Of a stretch of 64,000 bases of DNA, positions 49,975-62,800 are shown in pieces (position 1 is the stretch's first letter; each line of letters starts with the position of its first letter). The DNA is taken from assembly GCA_009103225.1 (NCBI GenBank), contig RHPI01003389.1, positions 536,099 through 600,098 on the forward strand, in the 5' to 3' direction. The notes under the pieces are model-generated. The model did no database searches, had not been told where the DNA came from, and worked only from the letters and a program-made list of their open reading frames with translations. The position numbers and the translations under genes are program-made. Source of the stretch: Chlorokybus atmophyticus (Eukaryota; Streptophyta; Chlorokybophyceae; Chlorokybales; Chlorokybaceae).

Positions 49975-52900
49975 ACGTGAAGCTTACAGCTGTGCTTGTT
50001 CCAGGGTTGACCATTAAAATTGAGACAGGCAAGGGATGGAAGAAAGCTGCTGGTTGTGAAGATTTGCGCGATCTCTTCGAAGACTCTGTTGTGAAACCAC
50101 ATGTAGCAAAATGGGAAGTCAAGAAAGTGAAGAAAAACAAAGATGACCTTCTGCGCTATATGCTGACAACTACACAAGACAGTGCCAAACAAGCAAGTCA
50201 GGTAGATTATGTCTATCTTGATGATGCTCAACAAATAGTATTATGATGTAACAACACTAACACTGCCTGTGTTGTAGGAGGACGTCAAGTATAGAGTACC
50301 GTTTGATATAGGCTTGGGCCTTACTAAACTTCAAAGACCTTAGAGTGTTGGTCAATCCTACAAGCAGCGTAGGCTCTGCCGACCAGCATCTACTCACTAA
50401 AAATGCATACCTGTTTGATCTGCTTGTAAACAGAGCGCATTAGACGCTTGTTTTAGGTAAAAGGCAGAAAATGGTCAGCTTGGACGAACTGGATGACCTT
50501 GTTGACATGCTGGTCAAAGATGTTAAGAAGCCAAGCTATCCAGCATCGCTTATCAACTTATACCAGTGTTTGTGAGGTATGACTGTTACAGCATGTTCTT
50601 CTGCATGTGTGCAAATTGCGGAACATATGTTTGTATCAGCTCTTAGCGCCAAGTCAGTAGCGTTGGGAGCTACGCTGCCGCAGATATCTCCCAAAAAGCG
50701 AAGCAAGCAAGCCATAACTTTGTCCATTCCAGCAAACACAGCTGGCACCACAAATAAACATGCATGCATACAGCTTATGGCATCTGCTCGACACAAAATT
50801 GTTGGTACAATTCTGCCAACATTGCAGGCGATGTGCTTCCACCAATCAGCCTTCCACCTGTTTTTAAGAAAACCTACAAGGTATATCTGCACAGGGTGCG
50901 GCCTGCGCAGGGTTCACGACAAGCACGTATAATTGAAAAGTCTACACTGAAAGAGCTTGAGAAGTCAATGAGAGAGTAAAATAGTGACCTCCCAAGGCAC
51001 AAGCCTTGGCTCGTGCTTGTTTTTGGAAAAGTCAATGGCAAAGAGGTGTCTGTATCACGAGAGTACTTTAATCAATGGCACATTGCTCGTGCGGACGAGT
51101 TTAGTATGAGGTGCTTGGCGGAAACCACTCGCTGTTGGCTAAGATCAAGTTAGCCAAAGAGGATTCCACCAATGAAAATTTGCAGTTTGAATGGGTCGAG
51201 GTGAGGGACCCAAGAGCAAGTACACACCTGCTGTGTAGATATGTGCATCAGCAAGTGTGTTGACAAGTTTGTCAACATGTGATACAGGTGGTGTCAGGCA
51301 TCTCCAATGAGCAAGCACTGCTGTGGCCCAAGCAACGTAACCATTAAGACGATAAAAAAAGACCATCAACCCTGTTGACGCTGCTTGCCACCTTCCGCGA
51401 CAAGTACCCTGTGCGCAGCGAGCTCGAGATGCCTATGCAGGGAAAGAAGTCAAACAAGTTTGTGGAGGGCTGAAAAGTCTGCTTGGTTGATCTTGCGTTG
51501 CTTATGAACAGCACGGTGGCGATGCGACAAAAGAGCTGTCAAAAAATAACTAAAGAATACGGCATTCACATATGATAAGGTTGTTTCCATCTTATGCACG
51601 TTTCATTGTGATCGGCATATCTCATTGCTGTATTCTGCAGGCTTGCATAGAAGCTGAAGCTCGACAGCAAGCAATATCAAGTTTTTCAATGTGCTGAGCG
51701 AGCATGATGACATTATCGATGCTTTACCGTGCCACACGCTGGAATTGTTTTAGTCCTTGTCTACAGAGCAGATCATATCTGTGCTCAAAGACATTAAGAG
51801 CAACAAAGCCAATGTCAAGGTCAACCGCGCATTCAAAGACTATGTGCAAAAAGTTCAGCGCAAAGGTCGCTTTGTGTCATTTTTAGCATGCAAGGCAATT
51901 GATGGCGCAGTCTTTATCGATTCCGAGTAAGCACAGGCTTGTTGCAATGCAGCTTGTCATAGTGTGTGCTTTAACACGTGCAATGCTCGAATTAGAACAA
52001 ACGATTGCGCAAGAAGGTATCTGGTCTCTACAATGCCATAGAGAAGCTGTTTCAAGAGCTGCTCCGCGAACATCATGAAGATTGGTGGAAAAGTTTAAAG
52101 AATGTGAAGGACAGCCCCAAGTCCAAGTTCCCTGTCAAAAATTTGCAATTTCTTTATTTCATCAAGCCCGAGGTTCATGAACTTGGCAATATCCCTTTCC
52201 CAGAAGCGTGCAAGGCTGGCATGCTGCCAAGCTCCATCACTATGCCCATGTAGGCGCCATTGTGTTGTCAAAATTTTGCCATCACTACTGGCTACCACTG
52301 CATTGATGTTAGGGTGTTGGCAGAATTTAGCCAACAGCATGAGTACACAATGTAAGCCGCATCCACTTTGTAGCAATGTATGCCGTGTTACCTAGCCGTG
52401 CCGTTGTCAACATGCAGTTGAACTTGCATATCTGTACACGAGATTTCCAACCGATGCTCAGGGCACACGCAAGCTAGAGTTCCACAACGTTAAGCAATGT
52501 TTGATGCCGCACTTCCAGCCTGTGCAGCTGCTCATTAACAACCTGCCCGCATTTAACGCATACCCCTCTTTCCCGCTTGTTTACTTTTACATACCCTTTG
52601 ATGAGCCAGCCAGCGAGCACCCTTTCATTATGGCACACTTCAAGGACTTGGTAGAGGCGCTGGCCCGTCACAACAATGCCTTGGACTACTGGACGCTTTT
52701 GGCTTTTGTGCCGTTGAACAGCATTGCCGAATGCAAGACAGTACTAGAAAGCAACGCCTTTGTCATTGAGTTCACCACCTATGTGCCGCAACAAGTAGTT
52801 AAATTAAATGCAATAGATATGTACATTTTGTCGGTACACTTATAGCAATGTGTGCAAAGCTGCAGTCATTCCCGGGTCATCTCGAAGGCCAAAGCAGAAC

Positions 52901-54540
52901 CGAGCCTTTGCTTATAGCCCTGTATAAAAGCGTGGATGACTCATTTAAGGAAGCCAACCCACATACCTGGTTTGAGTTGCGCTGTGAAGATCAGATGGTG
53001 TGGCATGATTCCTTGCGGCCCAAGTTTTGTCAGTTAGGGCCTTATGAAAAAAGACTCACCGTCTCGTTAAGATGTCCTTAACGCTGCAAATGACGATGAC
53101 GACTCAGCTGGTGAAGATGTAGAGGGAGTAGAGAAGACAATCAGCTTGCTCACAACCAAGGTCAAGCAGATGTGAAAGCAGTTCGGAAATGGTGGGCAAC
53201 CAAATATCTGAGCAGTGAGAGCAAGCAGCAAGTCTGCTGGCAGCAAAGGCTTTGCAGCAGTCTTGCACAAGACTTCTTGCCCATGTGAGCTTCGAATGAG
53301 GACATCTAGATCCTCGACCTTGGCGCTGGTGCTGGAGGTCTAACTGAAGGAGCTCTCAGGTCTAGCTACAGCATAATTGCTGTAGACAACAATTCCACGT
53401 ACATGACGCGGCTTGCAGATCATTATTACCTTCCGCACGGAGTTCAAGGAAGCGGTAAGCTACTGTTAACAAAATGTTGACGTCATAAAAGTCTTAATCA
53501 ACTACTTAAGGCACCTTTCGTTTGTAAGCGTGATTGCAAGCTCATGTTACGTGTTCAATGCAGCAGAAACGCCACACCACTCTGCGTTCAGCTGCGCAAA
53601 AAGAAACAACCTATCGCTTTACCGAAAATTAAAACCAAGCAGCAGTTGATGGAGGAGCGATTGCTCTTCTTGTTTCCCAAGCCGAGTTTCGGGGACACTC
53701 TGCACATGGCCTTTCTTGTGCGCTGGGTTAATCTTTCAGGTTTGCAAGCTATCGTGAAGGATGAGCCTGAGATGTACAAAGATATTCAGGACTACCTCAA
53801 CAGTCGACGCGATACCATTCAAACAATGAATTTGCGTTGCTTGATTCTAAGCTTCTGCAAGGTTAAGCATAGCATAACATAACCCACCTTGTGTTTGACA
53901 GTGGATGACTACGGTGAAGTGAGAGCTAGCTTGGCTAGCAAGTACGTTAAGCTGGAGCATCATCTGCAAAGTCCCTCAGAACCAGCAGAGGGTCAGCTCA
54001 CCCAGGTGACAGGGCTCACACATGGACCATCAGCATCGCGAACAGCGTCGCATACAACAGTAGAGAACCAGTCCGGAGGGGAGCCAGACAGCCAACAGCA
54101 TAAGTAAGAACCCAACAGAGTGCTGGTGAAAGAGCCCGATAGCCAGCCAGCGAGCCAGCCAGCCAGCTAGCAGAGCAGGGCAAACTCATCACACATACCT
54201 ACTGATGCGTTCCCCTTTGCAACGTGCTCTTGAACCTGAAAGAGGAAAAGCCCACAGTGTGCGATAAAGAAGTGTGTTGCTGCCGTATTCAACATCTGTG
54301 CTACACGCGATGTTTAGGTGTTGAAGAGGCCAAAGGAGCTCTCTGCCCAGACTACTTTGACAAGGCACACAAGGGAGGCTTGCAGCAATCTTGGGTTCAA
54401 TCCGTGTAGAAGGCAGGGAAAACGGTGGGATTGTTGAATGTTTGGGGCTGCAGCAAGTGCAAGATTGCCAATGGTTGCTCTGAGTGCGCGGGTCCACTGA
54501 AGTTTTGGGCAGACCAGTCTCCTCTCAAGAATATGTCGCT
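49975..54540 (+). pseudogene. Decayed multi-exon gene or element with a C5-methyltransferase-like motif I
   Basis: A series of plus-strand coding-like stretches separated by intron-like gaps and broken by stops and frame shifts: WKKAAGCEDLRDLFEDSVVK (about 50035), LVLVFGKVNGKEVSVSREYF (about 51015), QIISVLKDIKSNKANVKVNR (about 51765), a long frame at 52432-52800 (LVYFYIPFDEPASEHPF), a frame at 52848-53081, then ILDLGAGAGGLTEGALRSSY followed by IIAVDNNSTYMTRLADHYY (about 53310-53430). Further on comes KDEPEMYKDIQDYLNSRRD (53755 on) and a Cys-rich CSKCKIANGCSECAG (about 54450). The GAGAGGL...VD pattern resembles the SAM-binding motif of cytosine-5 DNA methyltransferases, and the Cys cluster resembles a CXXC finger. 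Other SAM enzymes are possible. Confidence 0.4.
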
Positions 54541-55011
54541 CAGTCAGTAAAGCAAAGCTGCATACAAGACAGAACATGTAGGTTAAGGTAGCTTTCTTGC
54601 AGCCTTGTACATAGCTACATTCTATGTGTAGATGCGCCGTTAACATGCATTATACATGTGATAGACCATAGCTTATGTGACCTTGTTGTATAGCATGTTG
54701 CCACTGGCTTTCTCTCTGTAATGTTTGAGCTCAGCCAACACTCAACGCATTATGCAAATTCAACGCACGAAGACTGTTGTTCTGTAAATTACCTTTCACA
54801 AGTATGATACAAATCACAATTGCATCTCCTATTGGCAAAAATCTAACAACTAATTGATGATAAATGTGACACAGTGATGGCCACAGTCGCATCTTATGTG
54901 AATGTAAACCCTTGCCCCAAGTACGCTTGATTACTGCATGAGCAGTGTATACGTAAGTATTGTGCTTTACGAGACACAGCAGGTCTCTTCTGTCTTGTTT
55001 GTGACATGACT
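54541..55011. other. Spacer, nothing recognised
   Basis: AT-rich sequence between the decayed gene and the first inverted-repeat-bounded element. Confidence 0.4.
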
Positions 55012-56880
55012 ACACACCGCTTGACGTTAAAGGACCATGAATGGTCTGTGCCTTCGGGCCGGGATTTTGCCCTGCTTAGTAAAATCGGTGGATCATGTAC
55101 GGTCCGGCTATCATTGACAGTCGGACCATGCATGGTCCAAACCTCACGTGAACGGTCCCATCGCACCATGTCTGGTCCGGCCGATTTACGGTCGCGTCAG
55201 GACCAGGTACGAGCCAGCCAGCGGACCAGGGACTCCATCAATCATGCAAATGTCATGCCTGGTCCGGCCAGCGGACCATCGACTGCATTATTGATCATAA
55301 GCATCAGATGTTATTGTAAATGACGGAAAATTTGCTATCTTGAGCCGACGGTACCGGCCACGCCCGGCCTGCGGGGCCGCAGGTTGCAGCGCACGACGCC
55401 GCGGCGTCGTGGAAATGATTAGTCAAGAACACATGCGTCCACCGAGAATCGAACCCAAGACCTTTGGAGTATAAAACACAACACCCTAACCACTTAGCTA
55501 CATGTGCACGTAGCGGGAAGGACATTGTAGTACTTGCGTTATAGACTGTACCGACGGCCGCTTGGCGACTGTCGGCAGCGGAAATTGCACAGGAAGTCGG
55601 CGTTGTGAATTGACAGGCCCATAGGCAGTGCATGCGCTATCAATGTGCCCCGCCAACGGTATTACAGTATTTTAGGTCATTATTAATGACACAGAGCCGC
55701 AACTCGGCGGCTGCCAAGGTTTGTAAACTACAGTGCTTTGTTGGGGGCTGTCCATGAGTATGTAACCTTGTTAGGGGTTGTCAACATCCTGCTTGCGTGC
55801 GCATACATCTACATGTGTATATATGTAAGCATTCGTATATGTAGTATTTATATCATTTAAACGTGTATATACGTTTACATGATATAAATTAATAAACCGC
55901 ATTGCAGCACCAACGTAGGTATTTACTGGCTGGTTGGACATGCTTGGTCGGGGCTGTCAATCATTCTGCGGTCTCATAAGAGGCTATTATAATAAGTGAC
56001 GTCTTTTATATATATTTTTTGTACGTATTTTGTATGAGACATACATTGTATACGGCTCAACCTAAATACTATTATTATAACCATTTAAACCTGCGTATCT
56101 ATGCGTATATGATTAGATTCATTTGTGCACACGCTAACATATATATATATATACTATAATATATATATAATGCATTAACGTATACACATAAACATGTACT
56201 ATGTTTATATATACGTAGATGCTTAGATGAACGCATAGAACATGTTAGTGGTGCATGTCCACAAATGCATGTCCACAATATTTGCAAATATACGTACGGT
56301 ACTATCAAGTATGTTGATTGCATAGACAGCCCCTTACAGCTTGATTGACAGCCGGCCGGCTGTCAATCAGCCGCCGACCACTTGCGGCTATCCACTTGCG
56401 GCTGTCCACGGGTGTATAGCCGACAGTCGGTGCGGCTTGTCAAGTAACACGTTAAGTGCACTTGTGCAATCAGGCATTTAGGCAATCTATTGTACCTTAC
56501 GTAGGTTGTTGCTACCTACTCATGATAGCGGCAGGGCCGCGGTCACTGGTCCGTGCTGCACCGTACATATTGCGGCGTGGACCGTGCGGCACCATGTACG
56601 GTGCGTGCTAGTAGGGCCACAGGACTGCGGGACCGCACCTGGTCCGCATGCAAGGGCCAGCGTACATTACTGGTCCGTGCCGCACCATGGATGGTGCGGC
56701 ACGGACCATGCGTGGTGCGCGTCGCCGCGCCAGCCATTCATGGGCCGCGGGGCCCCGAATGGACCAGGAACGGTCCGTCCCAACGGACCAGGCAGTCCTG
56801 GCCCGCAAAGTACGAATCATGCATGGTCCGCGGGGTCCGTGAAAGGACCATGCATGGTCCTTTTACGTCAAGCCGTGTGT
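55012..56880. mobile_element. Non-autonomous element, copy 1, with terminal inverted repeats
   Basis: The left end ACACACCGCTTGACGTTAAA and the reverse complement of the right end (ACACACGGCTTGACGTAAAA) match, and both run on into GGACCATGNATGGTC. Inside, in order: a GGTCC-rich palindromic block (55030-55300), a reversed tRNA-like module (about 55335-55510), an AT-rich core (55790-56320), a TGACAGCCGG repeat block (56330-56440), and a second GGTCC block (56515-56860). No protein is encoded. A target-site duplication is not evident. It has a counterpart at 59013-61026 in reverse orientation. Confidence 0.7.
55335..55510 (-). repeat. tRNA-derived SINE-like module, copy 1
   Basis: On the minus strand it begins CGTGCACATGTAGCTAAGTGG (A-box), then GGGTTCGATTCTCGG (B-box), and continues into a shared GC-rich body (TGTGTTCTTGACTAATCATT and following). 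It aligns over its length with 60513-60683. Confidence 0.75.
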
Positions 56881-59012
56881 CAAGGAAAAGGGCCAAAAAC
56901 CAATTCGGGCCAGTCAAATGGTTGAGTTGGTGGTGGTGTACAAGGGTTGGTTCCTTGGACGAGGCCAAGATACTTTCTAACGGTGAAGCTGCTGATTATT
57001 TGGATGCCATTCATGATGCAGACCCTAACCACGAAAAGCCAACAACTCCACTCTGGATGACATATGTAATGACTTTCATGTAGGCACAATATCTGATTAC
57101 AAGTCAATCATTATATCAAGAGTTTAACTATAGGTGGCGGATGAGGTGCGTGAATTACTCATCAATAGCCGCATGAGCACTACTTTGGCTCTGCCCGCAA
57201 CACGCTGACTCAAAGCTACACGCAGCAACCGTGCCGGAATGTGACGGTTATCGTGCCTTGTCACCATGAGTTGGTCCTATCAACAACCCTCTCACAAAGA
57301 CACGGTATTCATAGCAGAACCTTGCCCCCTCTGCCAAGCACACACGCGCGCCCCGCCACTCGCGTGCACACGCGCATGCGCTCGAAGCTACACACCGACT
57401 TGTGTAGCGCCTTGAAAAGGCATACAAATAAGCACACACCAGTGGACACACGCTAACAACCCCTCCTAACCACTACCAAGCTTGCACACAAGAGACTAGG
57501 GATTTAAGGTTGTATTGCACAAAGTGAAATGTCCTTTTATACCTACCAGTCTGCATATGCTACTGTCCAGACTTTTCTTGAGCTAGACGGAATCAGAAGC
57601 TAAGGTATTTTTATGAAACCTTGTAGTACACTTTTAGACCTTTTCGATGCACCAAGGAACTCCTCAAAAGATGCCCATATGGCAACATTAAACTATTTGG
57701 CGCCAGGCCCTTATGAAAATCTGGTTGAGTCCTTTTAGACTCGTCTTTGGGCCGGTCGATATCTGCGGCAGACTCACAATTCACCGATATCCGCCACAAG
57801 TTGTGAAAACATGATACTTGACAAATAAGGCTTAAAAGGGCATGAAATCATGAAATTTGACGTCGACTGTTGCACGGATGCGCAAGACCTTGAAGACCAC
57901 TCACGGTTTTGTACTTACTCCGTCATATCCTGTCCAGGTTTGAATTAGGTCAGTCGGGACACAAAAGGGGGAAACCTGAGTCGGGACGCTAAGAACGAGT
58001 GAAAATTGTTGCGTTGAGACGCAAAACAAGCGGTGCGGTTGATTGGGCGGGGCGGCCGGCATTAGGGCACACGCAAACCTCACCCCGAGGGCATCACATG
58101 CGGCACCCGCTGCCGGGCTGCGCGCCGCTCATTGGCTAGGCGGCGTTTATCAACTATCGATCGTTGAATCTTTTTTGTATCGATATCGATCGTCCAAAGC
58201 ACATCCCCACTTCATGCAATTGCTCAAATTATATGCGAATAAATATCCAAAATGAGCACAACGTGCACGATGCACATGCCGGCATATTATTTCATATGGC
58301 CCATATGATTTGTGACACACTTAAGGTGGCAAAACAGTATCTCTGATGTGTTGCAATATGAGGCACATATGTTGCGATATGAATACATATGCTGCAATAT
58401 GCTGCAATATAATGCAATTTGGTTAGCAACCTGCGGTTAAGTGTTTCAAAACTTAAGAGTGAACGTAACGTTCACGCCACGGGACGTGCTGCGATACTCC
58501 GTAAATAATGACGAGGTTACAACCATCAAAATAATGATAACCTGAATTACCTTAACGTTAAGATTCAACCAAACGAAAAATCGCATCGTTACGCCACCAT
58601 TTGGTCACGCATGAGATTGATTAGATGGGATCGCAACGGTGACAACAGCCGTTGCTGAAAAAGGCAGCGAAGTGGCCAATCATTGCAAAGTTGCGTAGAA
58701 GATGCTGAAAACTATCTTAACGGCAACTGCTTACCAACGGCGACCTAAAATCGCTGGGGATTCGGTGCAATTGCAGCACAGTTAGTGGTTAAATTGGCCG
58801 CGTTTTTGGCGGTACGAGGTCGGGACAGGCCCCATGCCTCAAAGACATGCCGCCACTACTCACCCTCTTTCTAACAGATCCACTCTACCCTTCAACGCTA
58901 ATTGATTACACGCTATAATTACCGCGTCATCCAACATGGTCAACAGCCGAGATAAGGCCATGAAATGCCGCGTCGGGACACCGGCGTGGCGGACGACCCG
59001 ATATAATGATAT
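56881..59012. other. Spacer between the two inverted elements, no intact gene
   Basis: A short coding-like fragment (LDEAKILSNGEAADYLDAIH, about 56958-57020) with no partner, a CA-rich stretch (about 57340-57450), and a TGCAATATG-type short repeat run (about 58345-58420). Probably remains of older insertions. Confidence 0.4.
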
Positions 59013-61026
59013 ACACACGGATTGACGTTCGGGGACCATGCATGGTCCTTCCACGGACCCCGCGGGCCATACATGGTCCGTCCCCGCGGACCACGAGTGT
59101 CTGGTCCGCGAGGGACGGACCGTCCATGGTCCTTTTGGGGCCCCAACACCTGGCGCGCAGTCGCGCACCACATATGGTCCGTGCCGCACCTTGTATGGTG
59201 CGGCACGGACCAGTACTCTACGCTGGTTCCTGGATGCGGACCAGGAGTGGGCCCGCGGCTCAGCGGCCCGGCAGCCGCGCACCGTACATGGTCCGTGCCG
59301 CACCATGTATGGGGCGGCATGGACCAGCACTGTTGTACCATGACTGTAGTATCGTTATTGCATGTACGAGTACATAGGTACATTGTGTGTATCATCATCT
59401 AATAAATGACAGGCCGCACCGACTGTCGCCGCTTACCATAAAGTGGACAGTCGCAAATGGTCGGCGGCTGTCAATGTATATTGACAGCCGGCTGTCCATG
59501 TACATTTTAACTTGACAGCCGCCGACCAGTTGCGGCTGTCCACTTGTGGCCTATATATGTATAAATGGATATGTGTATACATATAAATATATGTGTATAT
59601 ATACACATATATATATGTATACATGCATTTGTATATATATGTTGATAAATATACGTGTGTGCATGTAGGAATAGGCTTAAGGTATACAAGCAAAAATTGT
59701 TGACGTATTGCGGCCGCAATTTGCAGCCGTGCAATCACTTCATATCTATTATTTCATGTACACACATTTTGTAGATATATTGATGCGCGTACACATGTGC
59801 ATTAGACCTTTCATATGCAAAATTATATACATCTTAAATAATGTTTAAGAATATGATTGTACAGAGTGTTATGATTATTGTACAAGTACATAGTTTAAAA
59901 ATATCATTATATCAAATTTACATCCATGCGTTGCGCGTATTAATTACATTATATATAGTTCGTTGGTTATTACATTATCATGATGTTGACAACCGTTAAC
60001 ATCATACCGTAAATACATATGTTGATGTTGTTCGCATGTTGCATTGCTAGGCGTAGTTTATGGTATGTTTTGAATGATCTGTACGAAACGAAAGCGCAAG
60101 CAGTGTCAGATGTTATGACTTGTAGCCTTACTTGTATAACCTCATAAATGGCCTATAAAAGCCTCATGCGACCACAAAATCATCGACAGCCCGATAAGGT
60201 ACACTGGCTGCATTGACAGTCGCAATTTGGCTACTATCGCTAAGAATTGTCACAATGACAGCCCCTAACAAGTCTACAAATTGTACTGGCGTATTGACAA
60301 CCGCCGAGTTCGCGGCTACCGGTATGTAGTTTGCCACCGTCCATGTAACTGGTACAGCCTATGAATGCTACAGTTGCATGGGCTCAGCCTATGGGCCTAT
60401 CAAAGTGACAATCTTCGACTGTCCATCGGCAATTACTGCCGCCGGCCGACAGTCGCCAAGCGGCGCATGCAATACACTAAATGATATAGGTTGCCATGCG
60501 ACCCTACCGGTACGTGCACTTGTAGCTTAGTGGTTAGGGCGTCGTCTTTGATATGCTAAAGGTACTGGGTTCGAATCCGGCCGATGCGTGTGTTCTTGAC
60601 TAATCATTCCACTAACGCCGCGGAGCTGGCCGCGGCCTTGTGCGCCGCAGGTTGGGCGCAGCCGGTGCCGCCGGCAAAGATGTCTCAACTTTTACTGCAT
60701 TTGCACTCATATCTACATTGTTCCATAATAAAATTCGGTCCATGGTCCGCTAGCCGGACCAGGTATGATTGAAACATTGTAATGATATGATTGTGTCCCT
60801 GGTCTGATGGCCGGACCACACCTGGTCCTGACGCAACAGTAATCGGCCGGACCTTCAATGGTCCGTATCAAGGGACAATGGTACCATTCATGTGAAATTC
60901 GGACCATGCATGGTCCGACTGTCCATGAAAGCCGGACCATACATGGTCCGTTAATTACACTTAGCAGGGGAAAATCCCGGTCCTGCGTCACGGACCATTC
61001 ATGGTCCTTGAACGTCAATCCGTGTG
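59013..61026. mobile_element. Non-autonomous element, copy 2, inverted relative to copy 1
   Basis: Begins ACACACGGATTGACGTTC and ends AACGTCAATCCGTGTG. The modules of copy 1 recur in reverse order: GGTCC block (59030-59335), TGACAGCC block (59405-59560), AT-rich core (59560-60180), an ACAGTCGCC block (60400-60470), the tRNA-like module (60513-60683), GGTCC block (60735-61010). The modules are clearly homologous but have diverged by many substitutions, so the copies are not recent. Confidence 0.7.
60513..60683 (+). repeat. tRNA-derived SINE-like module, copy 2
   Basis: CGTGCACTTGTAGCTTAGTGG (A-box) and CTGGGTTCGAATCCGG (B-box), then the body starting TGTGTTCTTGACTAATCATT shared with copy 1. 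The acceptor and anticodon stems do not close, so it is not a working tRNA. Confidence 0.75.
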
Positions 61027-61609
61027 ATAGATTATGCAAGGTGGGGAATGCGATTAGAGGTAATCCCAATTTTGGTCGCCGCGTCCCTGCTCAGCCAGTT
61101 CGCACCAACCACGTCTCGTATCTCCGTCGACTGCTTTCGTCGGCGTCGGCGTGCCCGCTCACGTGAGCCAGCCTACTGACAACGAAACTATTTTGAACGA
61201 CGTTGACTACATTGAAACTTTTTGTACAGCCGCCAATTGGCACCCGTCTAATATATGTACATTCAATTAGGCAGGTGTTTTGGTTCACGGTCAGTGTGCT
61301 TTGTCCAAACGTGTCCAACCATACTTTCTATACTTTGCACAAGGGTGTTTATCTTACGTCACTATAATTGATAGGTATGTGGATAAAGATGAATTCGCAC
61401 AGAATTACTATTACATGCATGCTGTGCTATACCCTATGCATATATACTCAGGTTAGCCTATACACATACACGCACAACGCTGCCTTCCCTTGCAAATTGG
61501 TCTATGTGTTGTATCTTGCACAGATTGGTCCATGTGTAAAATACAACACATCGACCAATATGCGATGGTCCATGTGTAGACTTGACCATCGCATGTGTGG
61601 ACTGCAATT
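61027..61609. other. Spacer, nothing recognised
   Basis: No domain or repeat identified apart from short self-complementary stretches near 61500-61600. Confidence 0.4.
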
Positions 61610-62130
61610 GTAACAATTGTGGCCCGACCACTAGGCTATGGTTGCAAAAGACACTACCATGAGTGAGGTCTGTCAAAATTTATCCCAATTCGTGACATTT
61701 CTCCCCAATTTAACTCATGAGTTCCTCATAATCCAATGAGGCACTAGCCCACGTCGCCGTGTTTGCGACCGTACCACGATTGGTCTGCCCGCGGCCTGTT
61801 GGATCCGGCCCACGAACGGTCTTGACCGACCGACCGAACGAACGAACGGCCATCCTCACCGCGTGACCTGCCATCCCAGCGCGACCGCTCACGCGGCCTT
61901 AGGTTGACCTGGCTCGGCGCGCAGGTCGTGATCCCGCGTCCAGCCTAGGGCAAGCCGCCCCAAATGTTTTTGTTTTTGCCTTCGATCTGCCTCAATCCCC
62001 TACAGGAATTGAACATGAGACGTCAAAATCCGTTACCATTGTAACAATTGGGGCCCGACCTCTAGGCTATGGTAGTAAAAGACACTACCATGAGTGAGGT
62101 CAATGTCACGAATTGGGATAAATTGTGACA
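61610..62130. repeat. Nested direct and inverted repeats (MITE-like)
   Basis: A 61-bp direct repeat occurs at 61610-61670 and 62041-62101 (GTAACAATT...GAGTGAGGTC). Directly after the first copy lies 61671-61697, and just after the second lies 62104-62130; these two are near-perfect inverted repeats (26 of 27). The interval between is GC-rich with a CGAACGAACGAACG run. Confidence 0.8.
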
Positions 62131-62580
62131 GCGATGGTCCAATCAATGTAGGTAGAGTTGCAAGGCTGTAAGCTTTACCCCTGGTCAGATGAAGGGTTTC
62201 CACCGGTGTCTCCGTTATGCTTGATGTCTTGCATGTAAGTATTTCTTAGCTACGTTGTGCATAGTCCAGTATATACAGGGTCGGTACTTATGGGTTGGGT
62301 GGCGCGCTCGCACGCACTCTTGGGGGAGCACACCTATAAAGCTATCAACGCAAGTGTACAGTAAATACGGAAGGGAACTCGCGAATGCATAAGCCTCCAC
62401 ACAATCATCCACACGGCAAAAAGGCAAATAGATTGCAATAGATTACTCATACTTACACCATCACACACACATACAACACAAACACTAGCACATATATATG
62501 CAAACAACTATTGAAGCTGCTGTCGACGGTGGAATGACCATCACTCGCTTTAACACCGTCTTGACATGGCCCACATGTAG
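62131..62580. other. Spacer, nothing recognised
   Basis: No gene or repeat identified. Confidence 0.4.
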
Positions 62581-62768
62581 GTGTAAGCTCCTTGGATGTG
62601 TGCATGTGTTTGTATGGTGTGCGTGCGCGTGCGTGTGGGTGTGCTTGTAGGCACATGCATATGCGCGTGTGTGCGTGTGCATGTGTGCGTGTATATGTGA
62701 GGCCGTGTGTATGTGGCGTATGTTTGTTTGCTGTGCCGTATGTGAGGCTGTTTGTGAATGAGTTTAAG

Positions 62769-62800
<32 letters not shown>

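Noticed and set aside
60513-60600. A functional tRNA gene
   Set aside because: A- and B-boxes are present but the acceptor and anticodon stems do not pair, and a diverged copy at 55.4 kb shares the non-tRNA body.
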